Source: Bradyrhizobium sp. SZCCT0148 (lineage in GTDB: Bacteria > Pseudomonadota > Alphaproteobacteria > Rhizobiales > Xanthobacteraceae). From it: 64,000 nucleotides of DNA. The stretch lies in assembly GCF_018129985.1 (NCBI RefSeq), contig NZ_JAFCKT010000001.1:806001-870000 (forward strand), read 5' to 3'. The first letter of the stretch is position 1, and each line of letters opens with the position of its first letter. This document shows, piece after piece, positions 40,024 through 51,420 of this stretch. Both the position numbers and the translations under genes were made by a program. The notes beneath the pieces are model-generated. The model worked only from the letters and a program-made list of their open reading frames with translations. It searched no databases and was not told the origin of the DNA.

Positions 40024-40441
40024 CTTACTTAATCCCAGTCCCAGTTTCTGTTGTTGCCTTCCTTGACCGGAAGGGCAGCGGACTCGATGGCCCAACTGAT
40101 GAGGTGCTTACACCACTGAAGCCGGAAGTTGTGTCTCCTGAAAGCCACAGTCGCGCGAAAGGTGATGGTTACTGACTTGTTGCTTCGGCATATCCGACGT
40201 CACGCCGACCGGGTTCCAATCTCGGAACAATATCAGGGCGCTATGCGATGCGGTCGCGGTCTGACCGTCGCGAGATTCGCGCCGATCATGCCGACTGGAC
40301 GTTATGTTGATATGGCCGAAGCATCTGCGAGCGCGGCCTCAACTGGGGCTCGCTTGCCCGGTTGAACACGCGGACAGGGACGACATCCGCCGGCGTCACG
40401 GGCGGCTGCGCGGCCAGCCTTCTTGCAGTAGATTCCGAAAA

Positions 40442-40456
40442 GAACAAATCTGGAAC
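40442..40456 (+). promoter_or_regulatory. Predicted LexA (SOS) box for ssb
   Basis: GAACAAATCTGGAAC, a GAAC-N7-GAAC direct repeat. Its right half overlaps the predicted -35 of the ssb promoter, a classic repressor position, 155 bases before the ssb ATG. Confidence 0.75.
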
Positions 40457-40479
40457 GGAGCGAGGTTCGGTGCTATATA
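40451..40479 (+). promoter_or_regulatory. Predicted ssb promoter
   Basis: TGGAAC (40451-40456), 17 bases, then TATATA (40474-40479). The -35 is poor (3 of 6 to TTGACA) but the spacing and -10 are good. The predicted start near 40486 would leave a 5' UTR of about 125 bases. Confidence 0.5.
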
Positions 40480-40610
40480 TGGGGATAACCTTGGGCGCGC
40501 CGGGCTGAGCTGCGCCTGCAAGCGTATAGGGTCGCCTCAACGGGCGCAGAGAAACGCGGGCAGCGTGCTCGCCTTATGAAATTCGATGGCATTCGGAGTG
40601 GAGAGCGGCG

Positions 40611-41108
40611 ATGGCGGGAAGCGTCAACAAAGTCATTCTGGTTGGAAATCTCGGCAAGGATCCTGAAATCCGCCGCACCCAGGACGGGCGGCCGATCGCG
40701 AATCTGAGCATCGCGACGTCCGAGACCTGGCGCGACAAGAACAGTGGCGAGCGCAAGGAAAAGACCGAATGGCACCGCGTCGTGATCTTCTCTGAGCCGC
40801 TGTGCAAGATCGTCGAACAATACCTGAAGAAGGGCGCCAAGGTTTACATCGAGGGCGCGCTGCAGACCCGCAAGTACACCGACCAGAGCGGCGTCGAGAA
40901 GTATTCGACCGAAGTCGTGCTCCAAGGCTTCAACTCGACGCTGACGATGCTCGACGGCCGCAGCGGCGGCGGCGGAGGCGGCAGCTTCGGCGACGAGCCG
41001 GGCAGCGATTTCGGTTCGTCCGGCCCCGTCAGCAGCGCACCGCGCCGTCCCGTGGCTGCCGGTGGCGGTGGCCGCAACAGTGACATGGACGACGATATCC
41101 CGTTCTGA
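40611..41108 (+). CDS. ssb: Single-stranded DNA-binding protein
   Basis: 165-residue SSB. The N-terminal OB fold (residues 1-112) begins [21 protein letters not shown] and includes [12 protein letters not shown] Gly/Ser-rich linker follows, ending in the acidic tip DMDDDIPF that recruits replication and repair proteins. It forms tetramers on ssDNA. A LexA box upstream suggests SOS induction together with uvrA. Confidence 0.97.
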   Translation: MAGSVNKVILVGNLGKDPEIRRTQDGRPIANLSIATSETWRDKNSGERKEKTEWHRVVIFSEPLCKIVEQYLKKGAKVYIEGALQTRKYTDQSGVEKYSTEVVLQGFNSTLTMLDGRSGGGGGGSFGDEPGSDFGSSGPVSSAPRRPVAAGGGGRNSDMDDDIPF

Positions 41109-41190
41109 GACCGGGACGGGACGTTAGGGGCGTGCGAGCTTCGCGCCGGTGCCTCCCACGTCGTGTCAGGAAATCGGACTAATCGATAGG

Positions 41191-41215
41191 GCGGGCTCGG
41201 GATTTCCGGGCCCGC
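41191..41215 (+). terminator. Stem-loop after ssb
   Basis: GCGGGCTCGG (41191-41200) pairs with CCGGGCCCGC (41206-41215) with one G-T wobble and a 5-base loop. Only TTC follows, so if it is a terminator it is a weak one. The rest of the 355-base gap to gyrA shows no gene. Confidence 0.55.
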
Positions 41216-41463
41216 TTCATGTGTGGGTTGAACTCGGATCGCCGGCGCCAAGCCCTCGACAGGCATCTTAGTCTGAGCGATTGACGGGGACTCGGAAGGC
41301 GATTTGGAATGGCCTGTTCCGGGTCGATCCAAGATGATCCCCGTAAGGCCGTAAGCTATTGGAAAAATAAGCGGAAAAAGCGCTTCCCTGGAGCCCGCGA
41401 GGGTGGTTATCAGGGGGCCGATGCGCTATATGATTCCCAGATAAAACCTCACCGGATTTCCCC

Positions 41464-44211
<2,748 letters not shown>

Positions 44212-44294
44212 TGCGCAGCCCGTGGATGAGCGCGGCGAGATCCGGGACACCTCTCCCCGCATGTCGCTCCGTTCACGCGGGCTACGTGCCCACG

Positions 44295-46211
44295 TTAAAT
44301 CTCCAGCTCCGTGCCGAACTCCACGACCTGCTTGGTCGGCACGCCGAAGAAGGCGGCTGAGCGCTCGGCGTTGCGCTGCAGGAAGGCGAACACGGTCTCG
44401 CGCCAGACCCACATGCCCGGGACATCCTCGCGCGGGATGATTGTCTCGCGGCCGACATAATAGGTGATGTCGGAGAGGTCGATGCCGGGCAGCTTGCCCT
44501 GGCGGCAGACGAGGCTCAGTCCCTCATAGATCGTCGGATTCTGCATGAAGCCGTAATGAAGGACCACGCGGGTGATGCCGGGAATGATCTCGATCACCTC
44601 GGCACGCTCGTCCTCGGGGATGTGCGGCAACTCCTCGATCAGCACGGTGACCAGCAGCACGCGTTCGTGCAGCACGCGGTTGTGCTTGACGAATTGCGTC
44701 AGGGCCAGCGGCACGCCCTTCGGCGCCGCCGCCAGGAATGCGGCCGTGCCGGGCAGCCGTGCGCTGCACTTGTTGACGGCGGTCTCAATCAAATCCTCTT
44801 CCGGCTGGCGCAGCTTGGCGCGCGCCGTCTCGACCAGCTTCACGCCGGCGCGCCACGTCAGCATCAGGAAGGCGACCAGCCCGGCGAGCAGCAGCGGAAA
44901 CCAGCCGCCCTCGAACAGCTTGATCGAGTTGGCCGAGAAGAAGATCAAATCGATCACGAAGAAGAAGCCGTTGACCGCGATGACGAGCCAGGGCGAAAAA
45001 CCCCACTGGATCGCAAGCAACGCGGCCAGCAGCGTTGTGATCGCCATCAGCAGCGACACCGCGATGCCATAGGCGCCGGCCAGCGCATCCGAGGTGCCGA
45101 AGCTCAACACCGCGCCGAGCGTTGCGGCGGCGAGCAGCCAGTTCACCAGCGGCACGTAGATCTGGCCGATGGCGTCGCTCTGGGTGTGGCGGATCTGCAT
45201 GCGCGGCAGGAAGCCGAGCTGGATCGACTGCTGGGTCAGCGAGAACACGCCGGAGATGATCGCCTGCGAGGCGATCACGGTTGCGACGGCCGAGAACGCG
45301 ACCAGCGGATAGTGCAGGGCGTCGGGGCAGAGCTGGAAGAACGGGTTCTCGATCATCGTGGGATCGGTGATCAACAGCGCGGCCTGGCCGAAATAGTTCA
45401 GCACCAGCGCAGGCAGGCAGATTGCGAACCAGGCCAGGCGGATCGGGAAGCGGCCGAAATGCCCCATGTCGGCATACATGGCCTCGCCGCCGGTCACCGC
45501 CAGGAAGGCCGCGCCGAGGATGGCGAAGGAGACGTGGAAGTCCTGGTGGACCAGGAACTCGAAGGCATAGAGCGGGCTGAGCGCCGCCAGCACCGCCGGC
45601 GCCTTCACGATGCCGTGGATGCCGAGCGCTGCGAGCACCACGAACCAGGCCAGCATCACCGGTCCGAAGATGCGGCCGATGAAGCCGGTGCCCTGCTTCT
45701 GAATCATGAACAGGCCGATCAGGATGGCGACGGTCACGGGCACCACGGCAGGCGCGAGCGAGGGGGCGTCGACCTTGAGTCCCTCGATCGCGGAGAGCAC
45801 CGAGATTGCCGGCGTGATCGCACCGTCGCCATAGAGCAGCGCGGCTCCGACGAGCCCGACGACGAGCAGATGCGCACGCCACGTCCCGGGCTGGGCGTGG
45901 CGGGCATGCAGCAGCGCCAGCAGGGCGACGATGCCGCCTTCGCCGCGGTTGTCCGCGCGCAGGATCAACAGCGCATATTTCAGCGAGATGATCAGCAGCA
46001 GCGCCCAGAGGATCAGTGAGGCAACGCCCAGCACGGCTTCGTGGGTCACCGTGGCGCCGTGAGCGGCCGCCTTGGCGGCTTCCTTCAGGGCATAGAGCGG
46101 GCTGGTCCCGATATCGCCATAGACCACCCCGAGGGCGCCCATGGTCATTGCGATCGGCAGCGGGGCGGGAGGATGGCCGGAAGCGACAGCGGGTGTACTG
46201 GACAATGGCAA
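44295..46211 (-). CDS. kup: Low-affinity potassium transporter Kup
   Basis: 638-residue inner-membrane K+/H+ symporter of the Kup/HAK/KT family. The N-terminal signature GALGVVYGDIGTSPLYALKE is present, followed by about 12 membrane helices to residue 460 and a long hydrophilic C-terminal domain. The longest frame begins at TTG 46211; ATG at 46148 (MTMGALGVVYGD) is a plausible shorter start. Rhizobia usually carry several kup copies, so this may be one of a set. It is convergent with gyrA. Confidence 0.93.
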   Translation of the reverse strand: MPLSSTPAVASGHPPAPLPIAMTMGALGVVYGDIGTSPLYALKEAAKAAAHGATVTHEAVLGVASLILWALLLIISLKYALLILRADNRGEGGIVALLALLHARHAQPGTWRAHLLVVGLVGAALLYGDGAITPAISVLSAIEGLKVDAPSLAPAVVPVTVAILIGLFMIQKQGTGFIGRIFGPVMLAWFVVLAALGIHGIVKAPAVLAALSPLYAFEFLVHQDFHVSFAILGAAFLAVTGGEAMYADMGHFGRFPIRLAWFAICLPALVLNYFGQAALLITDPTMIENPFFQLCPDALHYPLVAFSAVATVIASQAIISGVFSLTQQSIQLGFLPRMQIRHTQSDAIGQIYVPLVNWLLAAATLGAVLSFGTSDALAGAYGIAVSLLMAITTLLAALLAIQWGFSPWLVIAVNGFFFVIDLIFFSANSIKLFEGGWFPLLLAGLVAFLMLTWRAGVKLVETARAKLRQPEEDLIETAVNKCSARLPGTAAFLAAAPKGVPLALTQFVKHNRVLHERVLLVTVLIEELPHIPEDERAEVIEIIPGITRVVLHYGFMQNPTIYEGLSLVCRQGKLPGIDLSDITYYVGRETIIPREDVPGMWVWRETVFAFLQRNAERSAAFFGVPTKQVVEFGTELEI

Positions 46212-46329
46212 CCCCCGAGATGGGATCGCGCCCGACGGGCAATTCCGCCGGGCGCGAGCATCATGCAGTCTGCGACGGGACGTCGCAAAACTCCATCGGG
46301 ATTATATGACGTGAAGCTGACAGGCCGGC

Positions 46330-46587
46330 CTACGGGGTCCGGTTCGCGGTCACGAGGCGCGCCTCGCGAACGTTCGCCTTGGTGCCCGCTTTGCGCAGAC
46401 ACGAGGCCTCGAAATTCGGCCAGGCCTGCTGCGAGCAATCCTTGCCGATGGTGCGGATGTCGAGCCGGTCGCTCTTGGCCAGCGGCTGCGGCACGCTGGC
46501 TTCCACTTTCGGGGCAAAGCCGGGCAGAAGGGTGAGGGCGGCGGCAACACACGCAGACAGAGCGATCGCCGAGAGAGCCTTGATCAT
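46330..46587 (-). CDS. Small exported protein with two Cys
   Basis: 85-residue protein: signal peptide (MIKALSAIALSACVAAALTL, cleavage near VEA) and a 50-residue mature chain with a Cys pair in DCSQQAWPNFEASC, probably one disulfide. AGGGGA lies six bases before the ATG and fixes the start. Short secreted proteins with this CSQQxWPxxxxxC pattern are frequent in the family (from memory). Function unknown. Confidence 0.75.
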   Translation of the reverse strand: MIKALSAIALSACVAAALTLLPGFAPKVEASVPQPLAKSDRLDIRTIGKDCSQQAWPNFEASCLRKAGTKANVREARLVTANRTP

Positions 46588-46800
46588 TTGACAGTCCCCT
46601 GTAATGCGGCCGCTACGCCCAGTATGCGGCCCGTCGTTCGTTGGCCGGATTAGTAACCATGGCCAGTTTCCGGACGTCTTCGCCGGCACGAGAAATGGTT
46701 TCGTGTCCGCGCCGCTTTGTTTCGTGGCCGCCGGAGGGATGAAACAAACTGGCCGTAGGCGACGCGGTCGGCGGGATGTCTCGGCGGAATCGGCGGCGGG

Positions 46801-46836
46801 AACCCGCCCGGCTTGCCGGGCCGGGCCGGGCGGGTT
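46801..46836 (+). other. GC-rich stem-loop abutting the coaD ribosome site
   Basis: AACCCGCCCGG (46801-46811) and CCGGGCGGGTT (46826-46836) form a perfect 11-bp stem that ends right before the ribosome site AGGAGG of coaD. There is no T-run. It could protect the message or modulate coaD translation. Confidence 0.55.
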
Positions 46837-46847
46837 AGGAGGAAGCC

Positions 46848-47345
46848 ATGCCGCGCATTGCCTTCTATCCCGGTTCCTTCGACCCCATCACCAACGGCCA
46901 TCTGGACGTGGTCCGTCACAGCGTTTCGCTGTGCGACCGCCTCGTGGTCGCGATCGGGGTCCACCCCGGCAAGAAGCCGCTGTTCTCAACCGAGGAGCGG
47001 CTGCAGATGCTCCATGATGTCTGCGGGCCGCTGGCGGCCCAGGCCGGCTGCGTGCTCGAAGCGGTGACCTTCGACGATCTCGCGGTGACCGCAGCGCGCA
47101 AGCACGGTGCGACCATCATGATCCGGGGTCTACGCGACGGCACCGATCTCGATTACGAAATGCAGCTCGCCGGCATGAACGGGGCCATGGCGCCGGAGGT
47201 GCATACGGTGTTCCTGCCGGCGTCGCCAATGGTTCGCCCGATCACCGCCACTTTGGTGCGCCAGATCGCCGGCATGGGCGGGGACGTCTCGGCCTTCGTC
47301 CCGCCGCAGGTTGCGGCACAGCTCAAGGCCAAATTCGCCGCGTAA
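46848..47345 (+). CDS. coaD: Phosphopantetheine adenylyltransferase
   Basis: 165-residue enzyme of coenzyme A synthesis: joins ATP and 4'-phosphopantetheine to give dephospho-CoA. The nucleotidyltransferase motif [13 protein letters not shown] is at residues 8-20 with the catalytic His in NGH, and the second motif [19 protein letters not shown] is near the end. A clear AGGAGG site precedes the ATG. The two cyclophilin genes follow on the same strand. Confidence 0.97.
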   Translation: MPRIAFYPGSFDPITNGHLDVVRHSVSLCDRLVVAIGVHPGKKPLFSTEERLQMLHDVCGPLAAQAGCVLEAVTFDDLAVTAARKHGATIMIRGLRDGTDLDYEMQLAGMNGAMAPEVHTVFLPASPMVRPITATLVRQIAGMGGDVSAFVPPQVAAQLKAKFAA

Positions 47346-47380
47346 CGGCGTTTCCTTTTTCTCTCTGATCCGGAGTTGTC

Positions 47381-47944
47381 ATGATCCGAATTCTCGCAGT
47401 TCTTGCCGCGCTTCTGTTCGCGGTGCCGGCAGTGGCTCAGCAATTGCCGGCCAATCTCGACAAGGCCAACGCCATCGTCATCGACACCACCAAGGGCCGC
47501 ATCGTCATCAAGCTGCGCACCGACATCGCCCCCCAGCATGCCGAGCGCATCAAGCAACTGGCGCGCGAGGGCTTCTACAACAACGTGCCGTTCCATCGCG
47601 TCATGGACGGCTTCATGGCACAGACCGGCGACGGGCAGAACTTCAACGGCACCGGCGGATCGAAATATCCGAACCTGAAGCAGGAATTCTCCAAGGTGCA
47701 TTTCGCCCGCGGCATCGTCGGCATGGCCCGGCGCGGCGACAGCGTCGACAGCGCCAACTCGCAGTTCTTCATCATGTTCGCCGACGGCGGCAGCCTCGAC
47801 AACCAGTACACCGTGATCGGCGAGGTCGTGCAGGGCATGGACGTCGTGGACAAGCTGAAGAAGGCTCCTCCCGGCTCCTCCGGCGGCGCCGTGACCGATC
47901 CCGACAAGATGGTGAAGGTGCAGGTCGCCTCCGACATCAAATAA
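47381..47944 (+). CDS. ppiA: Periplasmic peptidyl-prolyl isomerase (cyclophilin)
   Basis: 187-residue cyclophilin with a signal peptide (cleavage near AVAQQ, residue 20). The active-site blocks VPFHRVMDGFMAQTGDG and SQFFIMFADGGSLDNQYTV are intact, so proline cis-trans isomerisation of exported proteins is expected. The domain is the short bacterial form. A cytoplasmic paralogue lies 430 bases downstream. Confidence 0.93.
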   Translation: MIRILAVLAALLFAVPAVAQQLPANLDKANAIVIDTTKGRIVIKLRTDIAPQHAERIKQLAREGFYNNVPFHRVMDGFMAQTGDGQNFNGTGGSKYPNLKQEFSKVHFARGIVGMARRGDSVDSANSQFFIMFADGGSLDNQYTVIGEVVQGMDVVDKLKKAPPGSSGGAVTDPDKMVKVQVASDIK

Positions 47945-47956
47945 TGGGAGAGGACG

Positions 47957-48382
47957 ATGGCGCGCTGCGGCGACAAGCTCCTGCTGGTTGCCGCATTGCT
48001 GCTGTTCGGCCTGTCCGGTGCGGCCGCCGAGGGTGGGCAGGTCAACACCATCCAGGACCTATTCCGGCATCTGCGCACCTGCTGGAAACCGCCGCCGGCC
48101 GCCAAGGCCCGCCCACTCGACATCACCGTCGTCGTGAGCTTTAACCGGTCCGGCGACATTCTGGGCCATCCGAGGATCTCTTATGAATCCGTGGAGGCCT
48201 CCGACAATGACCGGCTGCAATACCGGATCGCGGTGATGGAGGCGTTGCAACGCTGCACGCCGATGCCATTTACCGATGCAATGGCGGGCGCTGCCGCGGG
48301 ACGTCCATTCGCGATCCAGTTCCGCAGCCGCAAAACGTCACCCGACAAGACTTCACCACCAACACAAGAGAGACGAGCATGA
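47957..48382 (+). CDS. Exported hypothetical protein between two cyclophilins
   Basis: 141-residue protein with a signal peptide (LLLVAALLLFGLSGAAAEGG). The mature chain (CWKPPPAAKARPLDITVVVSF and LQYRIAVMEALQRCTPMPF) has the look of a TonB C-terminal-like fold with one Cys pair. Its last four bases overlap the start of the next cyclophilin gene, so they are translated together. Function unknown. Confidence 0.72.
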   Translation: MARCGDKLLLVAALLLFGLSGAAAEGGQVNTIQDLFRHLRTCWKPPPAAKARPLDITVVVSFNRSGDILGHPRISYESVEASDNDRLQYRIAVMEALQRCTPMPFTDAMAGAAAGRPFAIQFRSRKTSPDKTSPPTQERRA

Positions 48383-48843
48383 GCGCCACCGAAAACACCC
48401 TGATCCTCGAGACCACGCAGGGCCCCGTCACCATCGAGATGCGGCCTGATCTCGCGCCCGGCCATGTCGCGCGCATCAAGGAACTGGTTCGCGAGGGTTT
48501 CTACGACGGCATCGTGTTCCATCGCGTGATCGACGGCTTCATGGCGCAGACCGGCTGCCCCCAAGGCACCGGCACCGGCGGCTCGGGCCAGAAGCTGAAG
48601 GCTGAGTTCAACAAGGAGCCGCACGTGCGCGGCACCACCTCGATGGCGCGCGCCGCCAGCCCGGATTCCGGCGACAGCCAGTTCTTCATCTGCTTCGACG
48701 ACGCCCGCTTCCTCGACAACCAGTACACGGTGTGGGGCAAGGTCACCGAGGGCATGGAGAACGTCGACAAGATCAAGCGCGGCGAGCCGGTGCAGAACCC
48801 CGACAAGATCGTCAAGGCGCGGATGGCCGTGGACGCGGCATAA
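48379..48843 (+). CDS. ppiB: Cytoplasmic peptidyl-prolyl isomerase (cyclophilin)
   Basis: 154-residue cyclophilin without signal peptide. Active-site blocks IVFHRVIDGFMAQTGCPQGTG and SQFFICFDDARFLDNQYTVWG are intact. It assists folding of cytoplasmic proteins. The ATG overlaps the preceding stop (ATGA). It is followed by a palindromic region and queA, as is usual in this group. Confidence 0.95.
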   Translation: MSATENTLILETTQGPVTIEMRPDLAPGHVARIKELVREGFYDGIVFHRVIDGFMAQTGCPQGTGTGGSGQKLKAEFNKEPHVRGTTSMARAASPDSGDSQFFICFDDARFLDNQYTVWGKVTEGMENVDKIKRGEPVQNPDKIVKARMAVDAA

Positions 48844-48885
48844 GCCGGCTTTGTCGGTGTCGTGCCCCCGCAGGCGGGGCATCCC

Positions 48886-48967
48886 GTAACCACCGACAGT
48901 GGTTACGACTACGATCGTGAGTACTGATCGCCCGCCCCAGTGCGCAAGTGCGCACGAGGCGGGCGAT
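48886..48967. repeat. Cluster of palindromes before queA
   Basis: GTAACCAC-CGACA-GTGGTTAC (48886-48906) is followed by ATCGCCCGCC (48927-48936) inverted at 48958-48967, which encloses a smaller palindrome (GTGCGC/GCGCAC). CCCCGC-AGG-CGGGG lies just before, near 48867. These are REP-like; the last ends 14 bases before the queA ATG. Confidence 0.75.
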
Positions 48968-48981
48968 GACAGAAGCTGGAC

Positions 48982-50055
48982 ATGCGCACCGATCTTTTCG
49001 ATTTCGATCTGCCCGCCGAGCGCATAGCGTTGCGCCCGGCGAGCCCGCGCGACTCCGCGAAGATGCTGGTCGTGCAGAACGGCGCGCTGCGCGACCAGAC
49101 CATCGCCGACCTCGCACAATGGCTGCAGCCGGGCGACCAGCTCGTCGTCAACGACACCAAAGTGATCGCGGCGCAGCTGAAAGGCCGCCGTATCGGCCGC
49201 GAGACCGAGCCGAAGATCGAGGCGACGCTGATCAAGCGGCTCGACGGCTCGCGCTGGCAGGCGCTGGTCAAGCCGGCAAAGAAGCTCGCGGCCGGCGACC
49301 GCGTCCGCTTCGGCAATGAGGGCAAGGTCTGCCTGCTCGGCCATCTCGATGCCGAGGTCGAGGCCAAGGGCGAAGACGGCGAAGTGACGCTGTCGTTCTC
49401 GTTCCACGGCCCGGCGCTCGACCAAGCCATCGCCGATCTCGGCAGTCCGCCGCTGCCGCCCTACATCGCCTCCAAGCGCACGCCCGACGAGCAGGACCTC
49501 GCCGATTACCAGACCATGTTCGCGGCGAACGAAGGCGCGGTCGCGGCGCCGACCGCGGGCCTGCACTTCACCCCGGCGCTGGAGCAGGCGATGCGTGACC
49601 GCGGCGTCGGCATCAACCGCGTGACGCTGCATGTCGGGGCAGGGACGTTCCTCCCGGTGAAGGTGGACGACACCGAAGGCCACAAGATGCATGCCGAGTG
49701 GGGCACGATCTCGGCCGAGACGGCGGAGCGGCTCAACAGCGCGCGGAAGAACGGCGGCCGCATCGTCGCCGTCGGCACGACATCCCTACGGCTGCTTGAA
49801 AGCGCCGCCAGCGAGGACGGCACGATCCAGCCGTTCGCGGCCGAGACCTCGATCTTCATCACGCCCGGCTATCGCTTCCGCGCGGTCGATATTTTGATGA
49901 CGAATTTCCATTTGCCGAAGTCGACGCTGTTCATGCTGGTGTCGGCGTTTTCCGGGCTGGAGACGATGCAGCGGGCCTATGCGCATGCGATCGCGAACGG
50001 ATATCGGTTCTATTCCTATGGCGATGCGTGCCTGTTGTTTCGAGCGGCACTTTAG
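48982..50055 (+). CDS. queA: S-adenosylmethionine:tRNA ribosyltransferase-isomerase
   Basis: 357-residue enzyme that transfers the ribose of SAM to preQ1 in tRNA to form epoxyqueuosine, in queuosine synthesis. It begins [19 protein letters not shown] and keeps the family blocks [25 protein letters not shown] and [11 protein letters not shown]. Its partner tgt, which installs preQ1, is 4.5 kb downstream on the same strand, with asd, a PepSY, a TetR and a patatin gene on the opposite strand between them. Confidence 0.96.
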   Translation: MRTDLFDFDLPAERIALRPASPRDSAKMLVVQNGALRDQTIADLAQWLQPGDQLVVNDTKVIAAQLKGRRIGRETEPKIEATLIKRLDGSRWQALVKPAKKLAAGDRVRFGNEGKVCLLGHLDAEVEAKGEDGEVTLSFSFHGPALDQAIADLGSPPLPPYIASKRTPDEQDLADYQTMFAANEGAVAAPTAGLHFTPALEQAMRDRGVGINRVTLHVGAGTFLPVKVDDTEGHKMHAEWGTISAETAERLNSARKNGGRIVAVGTTSLRLLESAASEDGTIQPFAAETSIFITPGYRFRAVDILMTNFHLPKSTLFMLVSAFSGLETMQRAYAHAIANGYRFYSYGDACLLFRAAL

Positions 50056-50057
50056 GG

Positions 50058-50140
50058 CGGGCAAAGCGAAGCGTGCCCACGTCTTTTTTGAATAAGAGCG
50101 AGAGTGGTGGGCACGGCGCTTGCGCGCCATTGCCCACCCT
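50058..50140. repeat. Inverted-pair palindromic element after queA
   Basis: GGGCAAAGCGAAGCGTGCCCAC near 50059-50080 is partly inverted by GTGGGCACGGCGCTTGCGCG near 50107-50126. A short stem GGGCA/TGCCC followed by TCTTTTTTG (50081-50090) may terminate queA. This is a common rhizobial element type. Confidence 0.6.
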
Positions 50141-50151
50141 ACGAGACCCGG

Positions 50152-51177
50152 TTATGCCATCACCCGCTGCGGCAACAGCTCGGCGATCTGCACCGCGTTC
50201 AGCGCCGCGCCCTTGAGCAATTGATCCGCCGCGACGAACATCGAGATCGAATGGCCTGAGGGATCGCTCAGATCCTTGCGGATGCGGCCGACGAGGACGT
50301 CGTCCTGGCCCGAGGCGTCGATCGGCATCGGGAAGTAGTTCTTCACACGGTCGTCGATGACCTTCACGCCGGGCGCCTGCGCCATCAGGCTGCGGACCTG
50401 GTCCTCGCTGATCGGCTTCTCGCATTCGAAGGTAATGGCCTCGCAATGGGCGCGCAGCACCGGCACGCGCACGCAGGTGACGCCGATGGCGATCGTCTCG
50501 TCCTCGAAGATCTTGCGGGTTTCCTTGATGACCTTGGTCTCTTCGTCGTTGTAGCCGGTCTCGGGGTCGATGGCGGTGTTGTGGTTGAAGAGATTGAAGG
50601 CGTAGGGATGCGGCATCACCTTCGGCGTATAGACCTGCCCGTTGAGATTGGCGCGGGTGGATTCGACCAGCTCGTCCATCGCGGCCGCGCCGGCGCCGGA
50701 CGCGGCCTGGTAGGTCGAGATGATGACGCGCTTGATCCGGTTCTTCTGATGGATCGGCCACAACGGCACCAGCGCGGTGATGGCGGCGCAGTTCGGGTTG
50801 GCGATGATGCCCTTGTGGTCGCGAATCCGGTTCGCGTTGATCTCGGGGATCACCAGCGGCACGTTCGGGTCCATGCGGAAGGCGGAGGAATTGTCGACCA
50901 CGACCGCGCCCGACTTGACCGCGATCGGCGCATACTTCCTGGAGATGCTGCCGCCGGCGGAGAACAGCGCGATATTGACGCCTTCGAACGAGCGCTCATT
51001 GAGCTCCTCGATCACGACCGGCTGGCCGCGGAACGACACCGTCTTGCCGGCCGAGCGGGCGCTGGCCAGCGCCTTCAGCTTGCCGACGCGAAAGCCGCGC
51101 TTGTCCATGGTGGCGATGAATTCGGCGCCCACCGCACCGGTGACGCCGACAATCGCGACGACGGGATCGTTACTCAC
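50152..51177 (-). CDS. asd: Aspartate-semialdehyde dehydrogenase
   Basis: 341-residue enzyme that reduces aspartyl phosphate to aspartate semialdehyde with NADPH, the branch point to lysine, threonine, methionine and isoleucine. NADP loop GVTGAVG near the N-terminus; catalytic Cys is C130 in NPNCAAI; ATYQAASGAGA and the His motif are present. I choose the GTG at 51177, because the GGAGG site lies right before it; an ATG at 51189 would put that GGAGG inside the gene. A leader peptide and terminator lie upstream, suggesting attenuation. Confidence 0.95.
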   Translation of the reverse strand: MSNDPVVAIVGVTGAVGAEFIATMDKRGFRVGKLKALASARSAGKTVSFRGQPVVIEELNERSFEGVNIALFSAGGSISRKYAPIAVKSGAVVVDNSSAFRMDPNVPLVIPEINANRIRDHKGIIANPNCAAITALVPLWPIHQKNRIKRVIISTYQAASGAGAAAMDELVESTRANLNGQVYTPKVMPHPYAFNLFNHNTAIDPETGYNDEETKVIKETRKIFEDETIAIGVTCVRVPVLRAHCEAITFECEKPISEDQVRSLMAQAPGVKVIDDRVKNYFPMPIDASGQDDVLVGRIRKDLSDPSGHSISMFVAADQLLKGAALNAVQIAELLPQRVMA

Positions 51178-51210
51178 TTTGTCCTCCATTGCGTTTGAAA
51201 TTCAGACAAC

Positions 51211-51242
51211 AAAAAAGCCCCGGACCATCATGGGCGGGGCTT
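51211..51242 (-). terminator. Predicted attenuator terminator upstream of asd
   Basis: On the minus strand AAGCCCCG (51242-51235), a 12-base loop and CGGGGCTT (51222-51215) are followed by more Ts, giving a run of six. It ends 33 bases before the asd start, too close for another promoter, so asd mRNA must read through it. GGGGC in the preceding leader (51298-51294) could pair with the 5' arm as an antiterminator. Confidence 0.8.
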
Positions 51243-51271
51243 CGGTAGATGGATTGCGGTCTAGTCGACGA

Positions 51272-51343
51272 CTACGCGCGCACGCCTCCCCGGGCCCCTG
51301 AGGCCGTGGTGGTTTTGGTCGTGCGTTTGGTGGTCGTGAACAT
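51272..51343 (-). CDS. Predicted Thr-rich leader peptide of asd
   Basis: 23-codon frame MFTTTKRTTKTTTASGAR-, ending GGVRA and TAG. It has 8 Thr codons (ACG, ACC) within 11 positions, plus two Lys (AAA). Its ATG lies 8 bases after a -10 hexamer, so the transcript probably starts at the A of the ATG and has no ribosome site, as described for rhizobial trpL. A terminator hairpin begins 29 bases after the stop. Together these suggest ribosome stalling at Thr codons would control asd expression (inference). Confidence 0.7.
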   Translation of the reverse strand: MFTTTKRTTKTTTASGARGGVRA

Positions 51344-51351
51344 GGCGGCGA

Positions 51352-51380
51352 CTTATGCGGGAGAGTCTTGCGCCCGTCAA
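51352..51380 (-). promoter_or_regulatory. Predicted promoter of the asd leader
   Basis: TTGACG (51380-51375), exactly 17 bases, then CATAAG (51357-51352): 5 of 6 matches to TTGACA and 4 of 6 to TATAAT at ideal spacing. The first base of the leader ATG lies 9 bases beyond the -10, at a normal start-site position. Confidence 0.7.
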
Positions 51381-51420
51381 TGCCCTTTCTCCCCGGTCGA
51401 TGCCGGGGGCCGGACACCCG

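Larger units (their letters stand above)
40024..40610. other. Divergent intergenic region, porin/ssb
   Basis: 587 bases between the porin and ssb genes. The ssb-side part holds a LexA box and promoter hexamers (separate entries). The porin side must hold the porin promoter, which I cannot place. A GTTCC-N6-GGAAC palindrome at 40213-40228 is present. No gene or structured RNA recognised. Confidence 0.5.

Noticed and set aside
40213..40228. GTTCC-N6-GGAAC palindrome as a third LexA site
   Set aside because: It is inverted and lacks the direct GAAC-N7-GAAC form used by alphaproteobacterial LexA.
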